Of a stretch of 64,000 nt of DNA, positions 26,132 to 33,935 are shown in pieces (position 1 is the stretch's first letter; every line of letters begins with the position of its first letter). Under the pieces are notes generated by a model, which had not been told where the DNA came from, made no database searches, and was given only the letters and a program-made list of their open reading frames with translations. The position numbers and the translations under genes are program-made. This DNA comes from Pseudomonas sputi (lineage in GTDB: Bacteria > Pseudomonadota > Gammaproteobacteria > Pseudomonadales > Pseudomonadaceae), in the NCBI RefSeq assembly GCF_021603585.1, contig NZ_BQHI01000026.1, positions 17,758 to 81,757 on the forward strand, written 5' to 3'.

Positions 26132-26182
26132 GTTGTAGAAATATTGAGCGTTATCATGGCGACAGCGTTCAGTATTTACAAC
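26132..26182. promoter_or_regulatory. Imperfect inverted repeat, candidate PauR operator
   Basis: GTTGTAGAAATATTGA (26,132-26,147) faces TTCAGTATTTACAAC (26,168-26,182) in the spacer between pauR and the end of dadX. A closely similar arm occurs between kauB and the cupin gene (47,427-47,443). Confidence 0.5.
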
Positions 26183-26202
26183 ACTTGGGCCCCGCTTGCG
26201 CT

Positions 26203-27276
26203 TCAACCCTCGGAATAGAGCCTTGGCACCCGGCGCAGGTTGCAGAAGATCTGGTACGGAATGGTGTCCGCCCACTTCGCCACGTCGCTGGCGAGGATGT
26301 TCTTGCCCCACAACTCGACGGTCGAACCGAGGCCGGCCTGTGGCACGTCAGTCAGGTCGATGCACAGCATGTCCATCGAGACCCGGCCAAGAATGCGGCT
26401 GCGTTGACCGGCCACCAGCACCGGGGTGCCGGTCGGTGCCTGACGCGGATAACCGTCGGCATAACCCATGGCAACCACACCGATGCGCATCGGTTTGTCG
26501 GTGATGAATTTCGCACCGTAACCCACCGGCTCGCCGGCCGGCAGTTCGCGTACGCTGATGACTTTCGATTCCAGCGTCATCACCGGTTGCAGGCGATCGG
26601 CCACAGCGTTGGCTTCTTCGAACGGGGTGGCGCCGTAAAGCATGATGCCCGGACGCACCCAGTCGCTGTGAATCTGCGGCCAGCCCAGCACGGCCGGCGA
26701 GTTGCGCAGGCTGACTTCGGCCGCCAGGCCCTGACGCGCCGCTTCGAATACCGCGACCTGCTCGGCGCTGCTCTGCTCGTGCAGTTCATCGGCCCGGGCG
26801 AAGTGGCTCATCAGCACGACTTTTGCCACTTTGCCGCTGGCCAGCAAACGCTGATAAGCCGACAGGTAGTCCTTCGGATGCAGGCCCACCCGATGCATGC
26901 CCGAATCGAGCTTCAGCCACACGGTGATCGGTTTGCTCAACGCCGCCTGCTCGATTGCCTCGAGCTGCCACAGCGAATGCACCACGCACCAGAAATCGTG
27001 CTCGACGATCAGCGCCAGTTCCTCGGCCTCGAAAAAGCCTTCGAGCAACAGCACCGGCGCGCGAATCCCGGCGGCACGCAGCTCCAGGGCTTCTTCGATG
27101 CACGCCACTGCAAAACCGTCCGCCTCAGCCTCCAGCGCCTGGGCGCAACGCACCGCGCCGTGGCCATAGGCATCGGCCTTGATCACCGCCAGTGCCTTGG
27201 CACCGGTGACTTCACGGGCGATACGGTAGTTGTGACGCAGGGCTTGAAGGTCGATCAGGGCACGGGCAGGACGCAT
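26203..27276 (-). CDS. dadX: Catabolic alanine racemase DadX
   Basis: PLP-dependent racemase interconverting L- and D-alanine, feeding DadA. From the ATG at 27,276 it is 357 residues, the usual DadX length. The PLP lysine is in [11 protein letters not shown] (about 33) and the catalytic tyrosine in [12 protein letters not shown] (about 253), with GYADGYPR and [11 protein letters not shown] also present. An ATG at 27,300 would add eight residues. It is the third gene of dadA-ridA-dadX. Confidence 0.96.
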   Translation of the reverse strand: MRPARALIDLQALRHNYRIAREVTGAKALAVIKADAYGHGAVRCAQALEAEADGFAVACIEEALELRAAGIRAPVLLLEGFFEAEELALIVEHDFWCVVHSLWQLEAIEQAALSKPITVWLKLDSGMHRVGLHPKDYLSAYQRLLASGKVAKVVLMSHFARADELHEQSSAEQVAVFEAARQGLAAEVSLRNSPAVLGWPQIHSDWVRPGIMLYGATPFEEANAVADRLQPVMTLESKVISVRELPAGEPVGYGAKFITDKPMRIGVVAMGYADGYPRQAPTGTPVLVAGQRSRILGRVSMDMLCIDLTDVPQAGLGSTVELWGKNILASDVAKWADTIPYQIFCNLRRVPRLYSEG

Positions 27277-27371
27277 GGCAGCAGACTTCTTGGCGGTCAT
27301 GGGAATAAAAACCGGCGCTGGCTGGCGGCGTGAACCGCCAACAGCACCGGGAGAGGGATCTTTACAACGGG

Positions 27372-27725
27372 TTACGGCAACGCGGCGACGATGGAAATCT
27401 CGACCAGGATGCTTGGCTTGGCCATCTTCGCTTCGACCGTGGCGCGGGCCGGGGCGGCGCCTTTGGGCAGCCACTGATCCCATACCGAATTCATGCCGGC
27501 AAAGTGCGCCTCGATGTCGTTCAGGTAGATCGTCGCCGACAGCAGATGCTGTTTGTCGGTGCCGGCCAGATCAAGCAGGCGCTCGATGTTGGCGAGGACG
27601 TCGCGGGTCTGCTGTTCGACACCGGCGTTGAAGTCATCGCCGACCTGCCCGGACAGATACACCGTACCGTTGTGGCTGACGATCTGACTCATGCGCTCAT
27701 TGGTGAGCTGGCGCTGGATTGCCAT
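27372..27725 (-). CDS. RidA-family enamine/imine deaminase in the dad operon
   Basis: RidA proteins hydrolyse reactive 2-aminoacrylate and other imines released by PLP or flavin enzymes. This 117-residue copy has the family core ([15 protein letters not shown] near the start, [17 protein letters not shown] near the end). The position between dadA and dadX suggests it clears the imine made by DadA. The ATG at 27,725 follows AGGAG and overlaps the dadA end by 29 bases, so translation is probably coupled. Confidence 0.92.
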   Translation of the reverse strand: MAIQRQLTNERMSQIVSHNGTVYLSGQVGDDFNAGVEQQTRDVLANIERLLDLAGTDKQHLLSATIYLNDIEAHFAGMNSVWDQWLPKGAAPARATVEAKMAKPSILVEISIVAALP

Positions 27726-29001
27726 GCTTTGCGGACTCCTGGGTGGTGTTGCCATAACGGGAAATGTCGAGGCCTTCGGCGCTGATCTGCGGTTTTTTCT
27801 TCGCCATCAGATCGGCCAGCAAGCGACCGGAGCCGCACGCCATGGTCCAGCCGAGGGTGCCGTGACCGGTGTTCAGGAACAGGTTCTTGAACGGGGTGGC
27901 ACCGACGATCGGCGTGCCGTCCGGGGTGGTTGGACGCAGGCCGGTCCAGAAGCTCGCTTCGGCCAGGTTGCCGCCCTGAGGATAAAGGTCGTTGACGATC
28001 ATCTCCAGGGTTTCGCGCCGACGCGGGTTCAGCGACAGGTCAAAACCGGCGATCTCCGCCATGCCGCCGACGCGGATGCGGTTGTCGAAACGGGTGATCG
28101 CAACCTTGTAGGTCTCGTCGAGAATGGTCGACGTCGGGGCCATCGCCGGGTTGGTGATCGGCACGGTCAGCGAGTAGCCCTTCAACGGATACACCGGGGC
28201 CTTGATGCCCAGCGGCTTGAGCAGTTGCGGCGAGTAGCTGCCGAGGGCCAGCACGTAGCGGTCGGCGGTTTCCAGCTTGCCGTCGATCCACACGCCATTG
28301 ATGCGGTCACCGGCGAAGTCGAGGCGCTGGATGTCCTGGCCGAAGCGGAATTCCACACCCAGTTTGGTGGCCATTTCGGCGAGGCGGGTGGTGAAGATCT
28401 GGCAGTCGCCGGTCTGGTCGTTCGGCAGGCGCAGGGCACCGGCGAGGATATCGGTGACACCCGCCAGCGCCGGTTCGACGCGGGCAATGCCAGCGCGGTC
28501 GAGCACTTCAAACGGCACACCGGATTCTTTCAATACAGCGATGTCCTTGGCGGCGTTATCCAGTTGCGCCTGGGTGCGGAACAGCTGGGTCGTACCGAGG
28601 CTGCGGCCTTCGTAGGCAATGCCGGTTTCGGCGCGCAATTCGTCGAGGCAGTCGCGGCTGTACTCGGACAGACGCACCATGCGCTCCTTGTTCACCGCGT
28701 AACGGTTGGCGGTGCAGTTGCGCAGCATCTGCGCCATCCACAGGTACTGGTCGATGTCGGCGGTGGCCTTGATCGCCAGCGGCGCGTGGCGTTGCAGCAG
28801 CCATTTGATGGCCTTGAGCGGCACGCCCGGCGCAGCCCACGGCGAGGCGTAGCCCGGCGAGACCTGGCCGGCGTTGGCGAAACTGGTCTCCATGGCCGCG
28901 GCGGGCTGCCGGTCGACCACCACCACTTCAAACCCGGCACGGGCCAGATAGTAAGCACTGGCGGTACCGATGACGCCGCTACCCAAGACCATAACGCGCA
29001 T
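27697..29001 (-). CDS. dadA: D-amino acid dehydrogenase small subunit DadA
   Basis: FAD enzyme oxidising D-alanine and other D-amino acids to 2-oxo acids and ammonia, passing electrons to the membrane chain. It is 434 residues from the ATG at 29,001, which follows GAGGGA. The FAD-binding motif is [20 protein letters not shown] at the N terminus, and [17 protein letters not shown] near the C terminus completes the site. First gene of the dadA-ridA-dadX operon, divergent from lrp. Confidence 0.97.
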   Translation of the reverse strand: MRVMVLGSGVIGTASAYYLARAGFEVVVVDRQPAAAMETSFANAGQVSPGYASPWAAPGVPLKAIKWLLQRHAPLAIKATADIDQYLWMAQMLRNCTANRYAVNKERMVRLSEYSRDCLDELRAETGIAYEGRSLGTTQLFRTQAQLDNAAKDIAVLKESGVPFEVLDRAGIARVEPALAGVTDILAGALRLPNDQTGDCQIFTTRLAEMATKLGVEFRFGQDIQRLDFAGDRINGVWIDGKLETADRYVLALGSYSPQLLKPLGIKAPVYPLKGYSLTVPITNPAMAPTSTILDETYKVAITRFDNRIRVGGMAEIAGFDLSLNPRRRETLEMIVNDLYPQGGNLAEASFWTGLRPTTPDGTPIVGATPFKNLFLNTGHGTLGWTMACGSGRLLADLMAKKKPQISAEGLDISRYGNTTQESAKHGNPAPAHQ

Positions 29002-29078
29002 TTTTGTATCCCTCATCGCGGCGTGCCGCGCATGTGTGTTGTCAGAGCAATGATGCGCGCAGTGTAAAAAAGATTTGC

Positions 29079-29114
29079 CAGTGCTTTTCACTGTATAAGC
29101 GCCTATATTTGGCG
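29079..29114. promoter_or_regulatory. dadA-lrp divergent regulatory region
   Basis: Two small dyads lie in the 155-bp spacer: CAGTG (29,079-29,083) / CACTG (29,089-29,093) and CGCC-TATATTT-GGCG (29,100-29,114), in AT-rich surroundings. Lrp-type proteins bind such degenerate sites; the adjacent Lrp is the obvious candidate. Confidence 0.45.
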
Positions 29115-29156
29115 ACAATTCTCGGCAAAAACCCTTTTCACGGAGGCGCATCCCCT

Positions 29157-29645
29157 ATGCGAACCAACACTCAGACCAAACGTGAGCTGGACAAGATCGA
29201 CCGCAACATCTTGCGTATCCTGCAGGCGGACGGGCGGATTTCATTCACCGAACTGGGCGAGAAGGTCGGGCTCTCCACCACACCGTGTACGGAGCGGGTG
29301 CGACGCCTGGAGCGCGAGGGGATCATCATGGGCTACAACGCCCGCCTGAATCCGCAGCACTTGAAGGGTAGTCTGCTGGTGTTCGTCGAGATCAGCCTCG
29401 ACTACAAATCCGGCGATACTTTCGAAGAGTTCCGACGTGCGGTGCTGAAATTGCCCCACGTACTCGAATGCCATCTGGTGTCAGGGGATTTCGACTATCT
29501 GGTGAAGGCGCGGATTTCCGAGATGGCCTCGTACCGCAAGCTGCTGGGCGACATCCTGCTCAAGTTGCCGCACGTGCGCGAATCCAAGAGCTACATCGTG
29601 ATGGAAGAAGTGAAAGAGAGCCTGAGCCTGCCGATTCCGGATTGA
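29157..29645 (+). CDS. lrp: Lrp/AsnC-family regulator of the dad operon
   Basis: A 162-residue leucine-responsive-type regulator. The N-terminal helix-turn-helix is LDKIDRNILRILQADGRISFTELGEKVGLSTTPCTERVRRL, and the RAM ligand domain includes PHVLECHLVSGDFDYLVKARI. In P. aeruginosa the gene beside dadA encodes the activator of dad (also called DadR), responding to L-alanine. The start at 29,157 gives the standard N terminus. It is divergent from dadA. Confidence 0.95.
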   Translation: MRTNTQTKRELDKIDRNILRILQADGRISFTELGEKVGLSTTPCTERVRRLEREGIIMGYNARLNPQHLKGSLLVFVEISLDYKSGDTFEEFRRAVLKLPHVLECHLVSGDFDYLVKARISEMASYRKLLGDILLKLPHVRESKSYIVMEEVKESLSLPIPD

Positions 29646-29674
29646 TCGCTCACACCAGCACCTGCCCACTGGAT

Positions 29675-29699
29675 CGTTCCCACGCAGAGCGAGGGAACG
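29675..29699. terminator. Hairpin downstream of lrp
   Basis: CGTTCCC pairs with GGGAACG across an 11-base loop, between convergent lrp and the cysteine-cluster gene. The same hairpin type recurs at 31,520. Confidence 0.55.
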
Positions 29700-29706
29700 A
29701 ACAGAG

Positions 29707-30060
29707 TCAGACCAGCACTTGCCGGTTTTCGGCCATGTACTCGAACACCTGCTTCTCGACCCGCGGGTGAATCAGCTCCACCGGGCGCCGGCCGTTGGGG
29801 CACGGCAAGGTCTGCGTCGTTCCGAACAACCGGCAGATCAGCGGCCGTTCGTCATACACCGTGCAGCCATTCGGCCCCAGGTGCACACAGTTAAGCTCTT
29901 CCATGGCCGCGTCCTGTTCGGCGCGGGTCTTGCGCGGCAGGCGGGCCATTTCCTCGGGCGACGTGGTGACCGGCCCGCAGCAGTCATGACAGCCAGGCAC
30001 GCACTCGAACGTGGGAATCTGCTGACGCAGGGCGCGGATTTTCTGGCTGTTGCAGCTCAT
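29707..30060 (-). CDS. YkgJ-family cysteine cluster protein
   Basis: The 117-residue protein carries the CxxCxDCC-type pattern (FECVPGCHDCCGPV) and later CVHLGPNGCTVYDERPLICRLFG, the CxxCC...C...C arrangement of the YkgJ family. Members are thought to bind zinc or an Fe-S cluster; the role is unknown. The ATG at 30,060 begins MSCNSQKIRALRQQIP; the longer frame to 30,207 is not conserved-looking. It is divergent from the FAD oxidoreductase gene. Confidence 0.85.
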   Translation of the reverse strand: MSCNSQKIRALRQQIPTFECVPGCHDCCGPVTTSPEEMARLPRKTRAEQDAAMEELNCVHLGPNGCTVYDERPLICRLFGTTQTLPCPNGRRPVELIHPRVEKQVFEYMAENRQVLV

Positions 30061-30205
30061 AGCAGCGGTAACCGGAGCGAAATAGGCGGCAATTGTGCCG
30101 CAAAAGCCGTGATCCAGACACCACCGCCCGACCAATGTTGCCCGGCCTCGGGCCTGCGGCTTATGCTCCGTCAAATTTTCTCGACACCCGCTCAGGATGA
30201 CGCCC

Positions 30206-31516
30206 ATGAATGCCCGCGCCCACGCCTCCGCGAGCCAACCCCACGTTGCCTCTTATTACGCCGCCAGCAGCCTGCCGCAACCCGACCATCCGGTGTTGCA
30301 AGGTGAACTGATCGCCGACGCGTGCGTGGTCGGCGGCGGTTTCTCCGGGCTGAACACCGCGCTGGAATTGGCTGAACGCGGCATGAGCGTGGTGTTGCTC
30401 GAGGCGCACCGGATCGGCTGGGGCGCCAGCGGTCGCAACGGCGGGCAATTGATTCGCGGGGTCGGTCACGGCCTTGATCAGTTCGCCAACGTGATCGGCA
30501 CCGACGGCGTACGTCAAATGAAACTCATGGGCCTGGAGGCGGTGGAAATCGTCCGCCAGCGCGTCGAAAAATTTCAGATCCCCTGCGACCTGACCTGGGG
30601 TTACTGCGACCTCGCCAACAAACCTTCCGACCTGGAAGGCTTTACCGAAGACGCCGAAGAGCTGCGCGGCCTCGGTTATCGCTACGAAACCCGTCTGCTG
30701 CAAGCGAACGAAATGCACACCGTGGTCGGCTCCAGACGCTACGTCGGTGGCCTGATCGACATGGGCTCGGGACATCTGCACCCACTGAACCTGGCACTCG
30801 GCGAAGCCGCAGCAGCGCAGCAACTGGGGGTGAAGCTGTTCGAGCGATCGGCGGTTACCCGCATCGAATACGGCCCTGAAGTCCGGGTGCACACGGCACA
30901 AGGTTCGGTGCGGGCGAAAACCCTGGTGCTCGGCTGCAATGCCTATCTCAACGACCTCAATTCGCAACTCAGCGGCAAGGTGTTGCCGGCGGGCAGCTAC
31001 ATCATCGCCACCGAACCGCTGAGCGAAGAACAGGCCCACAACCTGCTGCCACAGAACATGGCGGTCTGCGACCAGCGGGTGGCGCTGGATTATTACCGGC
31101 TCTCGGCAGACCGGCGCCTGTTGTTCGGCGGCGCTTGTCACTACTCGGGGCGTGATCCGAAGGACATCGGCGCCTATATGCGGCCAAAGATGCTGGAAGT
31201 GTTTCCGCAACTGGCTTCGGTGAAGATTGATTATCAGTGGGGCGGGATGATCGGCATCGGTGCCAACCGTCTGCCGCAGATTGGCCGGCTCGCCGAGCAA
31301 CCGAACGTGTATTACGCCCAGGCCTATTCCGGCCATGGCGTGAATGCCACGCACCTGGCGGGCAAACTGCTGGCCGAGGCCATCAGCGGTCAGCACGGCG
31401 GCGGCTTCGACCTGTTCGCCAAAGTGCCACACATCACCTTCCCCGGCGGCAAGCATCTGCGCTCGCCGCTGCTGGCGTTGGGGATGTTGTGGCATCGATT
31501 GAAAGAGTTGGTCTGA
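30206..31516 (+). CDS. pauB: FAD-dependent oxidoreductase, PauB/PuuB type
   Basis: A 436-residue DAO-superfamily flavoprotein with the FAD motif ACVVGGGFSGLNTALELAERG near residue 40 and GWGASGRNGGQL, typical of gamma-glutamylpolyamine oxidases. These oxidise gamma-glutamylputrescine and related compounds to the aldehyde that KauB/PauC then oxidises. In PAO1 the paralogue beside lrp is, as I recall, PauB4. I chose the second ATG (30,206), six bases after AGGATG; the ATG at 30,197 adds three residues. Which polyamine is used is not shown. Confidence 0.82.
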   Translation: MNARAHASASQPHVASYYAASSLPQPDHPVLQGELIADACVVGGGFSGLNTALELAERGMSVVLLEAHRIGWGASGRNGGQLIRGVGHGLDQFANVIGTDGVRQMKLMGLEAVEIVRQRVEKFQIPCDLTWGYCDLANKPSDLEGFTEDAEELRGLGYRYETRLLQANEMHTVVGSRRYVGGLIDMGSGHLHPLNLALGEAAAAQQLGVKLFERSAVTRIEYGPEVRVHTAQGSVRAKTLVLGCNAYLNDLNSQLSGKVLPAGSYIIATEPLSEEQAHNLLPQNMAVCDQRVALDYYRLSADRRLLFGGACHYSGRDPKDIGAYMRPKMLEVFPQLASVKIDYQWGGMIGIGANRLPQIGRLAEQPNVYYAQAYSGHGVNATHLAGKLLAEAISGQHGGGFDLFAKVPHITFPGGKHLRSPLLALGMLWHRLKELV

Positions 31517-31519
31517 CAT

Positions 31520-31544
31520 CGTTCCCACGCAGGGCATGGGAACG
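31520..31544. terminator. Hairpin between pauB-like and DUF1127 genes
   Basis: CGTTCCC (31,520-31,526) pairs with GGGAACG (31,538-31,544), between convergent genes. Confidence 0.55.
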
Positions 31545-31551
31545 ATCCTTT

Positions 31552-31803
31552 CTAGATCCGCCAGAACGGCTTCAACCCCTCCTCCAGCGCCTGCTCGCGG
31601 GTCAGCCCGATGTCCTTGAGCTGCTCCGGCGTCAGGCGCAGCAACGCCTTGCGCGTGTGCAGACGATGCCAGAACAGGTTCCAGCGACTCAGGCCGGACG
31701 GTGCGTTGCGCATGCTCTCGTTGCGCGCATTGTCCTGTTGCCCTGCCTCCAGTTCCTGACTGTGTAACGTCAGCCGCACATCGCTCAAGCCGTTCATTTT
31801 CAT
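31552..31803 (-). CDS. DUF1127 small protein
   Basis: An 83-residue protein with a C-terminal DUF1127 (YjiS-like) segment: RWNLFWHRLHTRKALLRLTPEQLKDIGLTREQALEEGLKPFWRI. Short DUF1127 proteins elsewhere act in RNA turnover and phosphate or carbon control; this longer form is common beside MocR-type regulators in pseudomonads. The ATG at 31,803 follows AGGAG. It is divergent from the MocR gene and shares its regulatory region. Confidence 0.85.
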   Translation of the reverse strand: MKMNGLSDVRLTLHSQELEAGQQDNARNESMRNAPSGLSRWNLFWHRLHTRKALLRLTPEQLKDIGLTREQALEEGLKPFWRI

Positions 31804-31861
31804 TGCTCCTGTTTACTTGGGTAGCCAGAGATTCCATGATGCGCGGGCGAGCAAAAGCATT

Positions 31862-31897
31862 ACAGATTCAACACATCTGTATTACTTCCATACAGAT
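31862..31897. promoter_or_regulatory. Repeated ACAGAT/ATCTGT operator between DUF1127 and MocR genes
   Basis: ACAGAT (31,862-31,867), ATCTGTAT (31,875-31,882) and ATACAGAT (31,890-31,897) give an inverted pair with a 7-base spacer plus a third half-site. Such clustered direct and inverted half-sites are typical of MocR-family operators. A TTGACC (-35-like) follows immediately. Confidence 0.6.
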
Positions 31898-31976
31898 TGA
31901 CCATCTGAAGCTCTGAATTGTCGATTTTTCTCGCATCTGTACCGGTTTACCGAATCACCTGCACCGAGGCAGCGTC

Positions 31977-33398
31977 ATGACCCTGTATGTAAACCTCGCC
32001 GAGCTGCTCGGCACGCGCATCGAACAAGGCTTCTACCGTCCCGGCGACCGACTGCCGTCGGTACGTGCCCTGAGTGTCGAACACGGAGTCAGTCTGAGCA
32101 CGGTGCAGCAGGCCTATCGGATGCTGGAAGACAGCGGTCTGGCTACGCCGAAACCGAAGTCCGGGTACTTCGTGCCGGTCGGTCGTGAGTTGCCGGAGCT
32201 ACCGGCGATCGGGCGTCCGGCGCAACGCCCGGTGGAGATTTCCCAGTGGGATCAGGTGCTGGAACTGATTCGCGCCGTGCCGCGCAAGGACGTGGTGCAA
32301 CTCGGTCGCGGCATGCCGGACATCAGCTCGCCGACGATGAAACCGCTGCTGCGCGGGCTGGCCCGTATCAGCCGCCGTCAGGACATGCCCGGTCTGCATT
32401 ACGACAACATCCACGGCACCCTCGAACTGCGCGAGCAGATCGCCCGGCTGATGCTCGATTCCGGATGCCAGTTGAGCGCCAGCGATCTGGTAGTCACCAC
32501 CGGTTGCCACGAAGCGCTGTCCACCAGCATCCACGCGATCTGCGAGCCCGGTGACATCGTCGCGGTGGATTCGCCAAGCTTTCACGGCGCCATGCAGACC
32601 CTCAAGGGGCTGGGCATGAAAGCCCTGGAAATCCCCACCGATCCGCTCACCGGCATCAGCCTCGAAGCGCTGGAACTGGCGCTGGAGCAATGGCCGATCA
32701 AGGTCATCCAGCTCACGCCCAACTGCAACAACCCGCTCGGCTACATCATGCCGGAGTCGCGCAAACGCGCCCTGCTCAACCTGGCCCAGCGCTTCGACGT
32801 GGCGATCATCGAGGACGATGTGTATGGCGAACTGGCCTACACCTACCCACGTCCGCGCACGATCAAATCCTTCGACGAAGACGGCCGCGTGCTGCTGTGC
32901 AGTTCGTTTTCCAAGACCCTCGCGCCAGGACTGCGCATCGGCTGGGTCGCGCCGGGTCGCTATCTCGAGCGCGTGCTGCACATGAAATACATCAGCACTG
33001 GCTCCACAGCACCGCAACCGCAGATCGCCATCGCCGAATTTCTCAAGGCCGGGCACTTCGAACCGCATTTGCGGCGGATGCGCACGCAATACCAGCGTAA
33101 TCGCGACGTGATGATCGACTGGGTCACGCGATACTTCCCGGCCGGCACCCGCGCCAGCCGTCCGCAAGGCAGTTTCATGCTCTGGGTCGAACTGCCGGAA
33201 GGTTTCGATACGCTGAAACTCAATCGTGCGCTGCACGATCAAGGCGTACAGATTGCCGTCGGCAGCATCTTTTCCGCCTCGGGCAAGTACCGCAATTGCC
33301 TGCGCATGAACTACGCGGCCAAACCGACAGCGCTGATCGAAGAGGCGGTGCGCAAGGTCGGCGCGGCCGCGATCAAGCTGTTGGCCGAGACCGATTAA
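31977..33398 (+). CDS. MocR-family regulator (GntR helix-turn-helix plus aminotransferase-like domain)
   Basis: A 473-residue protein. The N-terminal GntR winged helix is at about 1-70 (YRPGDRLPSVRALSVEHGVSLSTVQQAYRMLEDSGL). It is fused to a fold-type I aminotransferase domain with TPNCNNPLGY and the PLP lysine in SSFSKTLAPGLRIGW. MocR proteins use PLP or an amino acid adduct to control transport or catabolic genes and usually regulate the divergent neighbour, here DUF1127. Clustered half-sites upstream support this. Confidence 0.93.
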   Translation: MTLYVNLAELLGTRIEQGFYRPGDRLPSVRALSVEHGVSLSTVQQAYRMLEDSGLATPKPKSGYFVPVGRELPELPAIGRPAQRPVEISQWDQVLELIRAVPRKDVVQLGRGMPDISSPTMKPLLRGLARISRRQDMPGLHYDNIHGTLELREQIARLMLDSGCQLSASDLVVTTGCHEALSTSIHAICEPGDIVAVDSPSFHGAMQTLKGLGMKALEIPTDPLTGISLEALELALEQWPIKVIQLTPNCNNPLGYIMPESRKRALLNLAQRFDVAIIEDDVYGELAYTYPRPRTIKSFDEDGRVLLCSSFSKTLAPGLRIGWVAPGRYLERVLHMKYISTGSTAPQPQIAIAEFLKAGHFEPHLRRMRTQYQRNRDVMIDWVTRYFPAGTRASRPQGSFMLWVELPEGFDTLKLNRALHDQGVQIAVGSIFSASGKYRNCLRMNYAAKPTALIEEAVRKVGAAAIKLLAETD

Positions 33399-33922
33399 TC
33401 CACCGTAAAAGCGCCCTGCCCTTCAAACCGCACCGGATCGACGGGGCGGCTTGAGGCGTCATCGACTCGCGCATCGAGCTCGAGCTCCACCTCCAGCCGG
33501 CTGCCCCGGGCACCGGCATCCGCCCGCCATGGGACGACGTGGATGCCCGGGCGCAGGAAATCGCCTTCGACCGACTGGCCGCTGTCCAGGCGCCAGTGCA
33601 CCGCCACACCGTCCAGACGCACGGCCACTATGCGTAATTGCAGCGTGCCCGCCGCCCAACGGAAACGCTGCGGATCGGCGGGGGGCGCGACAAATGCCCA
33701 GCGCATCAAGCGCACATCGGGACACTGCACCCGCAGGTGCACGCTACGCAGGCCAAAACCCGGTCCCCGGCCATCAAGCGCCGCACGTTGCAGCAGCTCG
33801 GCGCGCGTCGCGCTCCCCAGGTTCACGCTGGCGGGCGACAGGCTCGACTGACATGTTTCAGCGCCCCACACCGGTTGAAATAACAGGCACAGCAAGACGA
33901 TCAGAACCGGCAGAAATTTCAT
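33395..33922 (-). CDS. Fimbrial tip-like protein, cluster B
   Basis: A 175-residue exported protein with a signal peptide (KFLPVLIVLLCLLFQPVWGAE). The start of the mature protein (CQSSLSPASVNLGSATRAELLQRA) matches its paralogue at 38,013 in layout: one N-terminal Cys, an RAELL/RGQLL segment and a second Cys (RVQC). It lies 13 bases after the usher stop. As last gene of a chaperone-usher operon it is probably a minor or tip subunit; adhesive function is inferred. Its end overlaps the MocR gene end by four bases. Confidence 0.75.
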   Translation of the reverse strand: MKFLPVLIVLLCLLFQPVWGAETCQSSLSPASVNLGSATRAELLQRAALDGRGPGFGLRSVHLRVQCPDVRLMRWAFVAPPADPQRFRWAAGTLQLRIVAVRLDGVAVHWRLDSGQSVEGDFLRPGIHVVPWRADAGARGSRLEVELELDARVDDASSRPVDPVRFEGQGAFTVD

Positions 33923-33935
33923 CAGATGTGCTCGT

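Noticed and set aside
30161-31837. 558-codon minus-strand frame over the pauB-like gene
   Set aside because: Antisense shadow with Arg/His/Gln-rich random composition; the plus-strand FAD protein is real.
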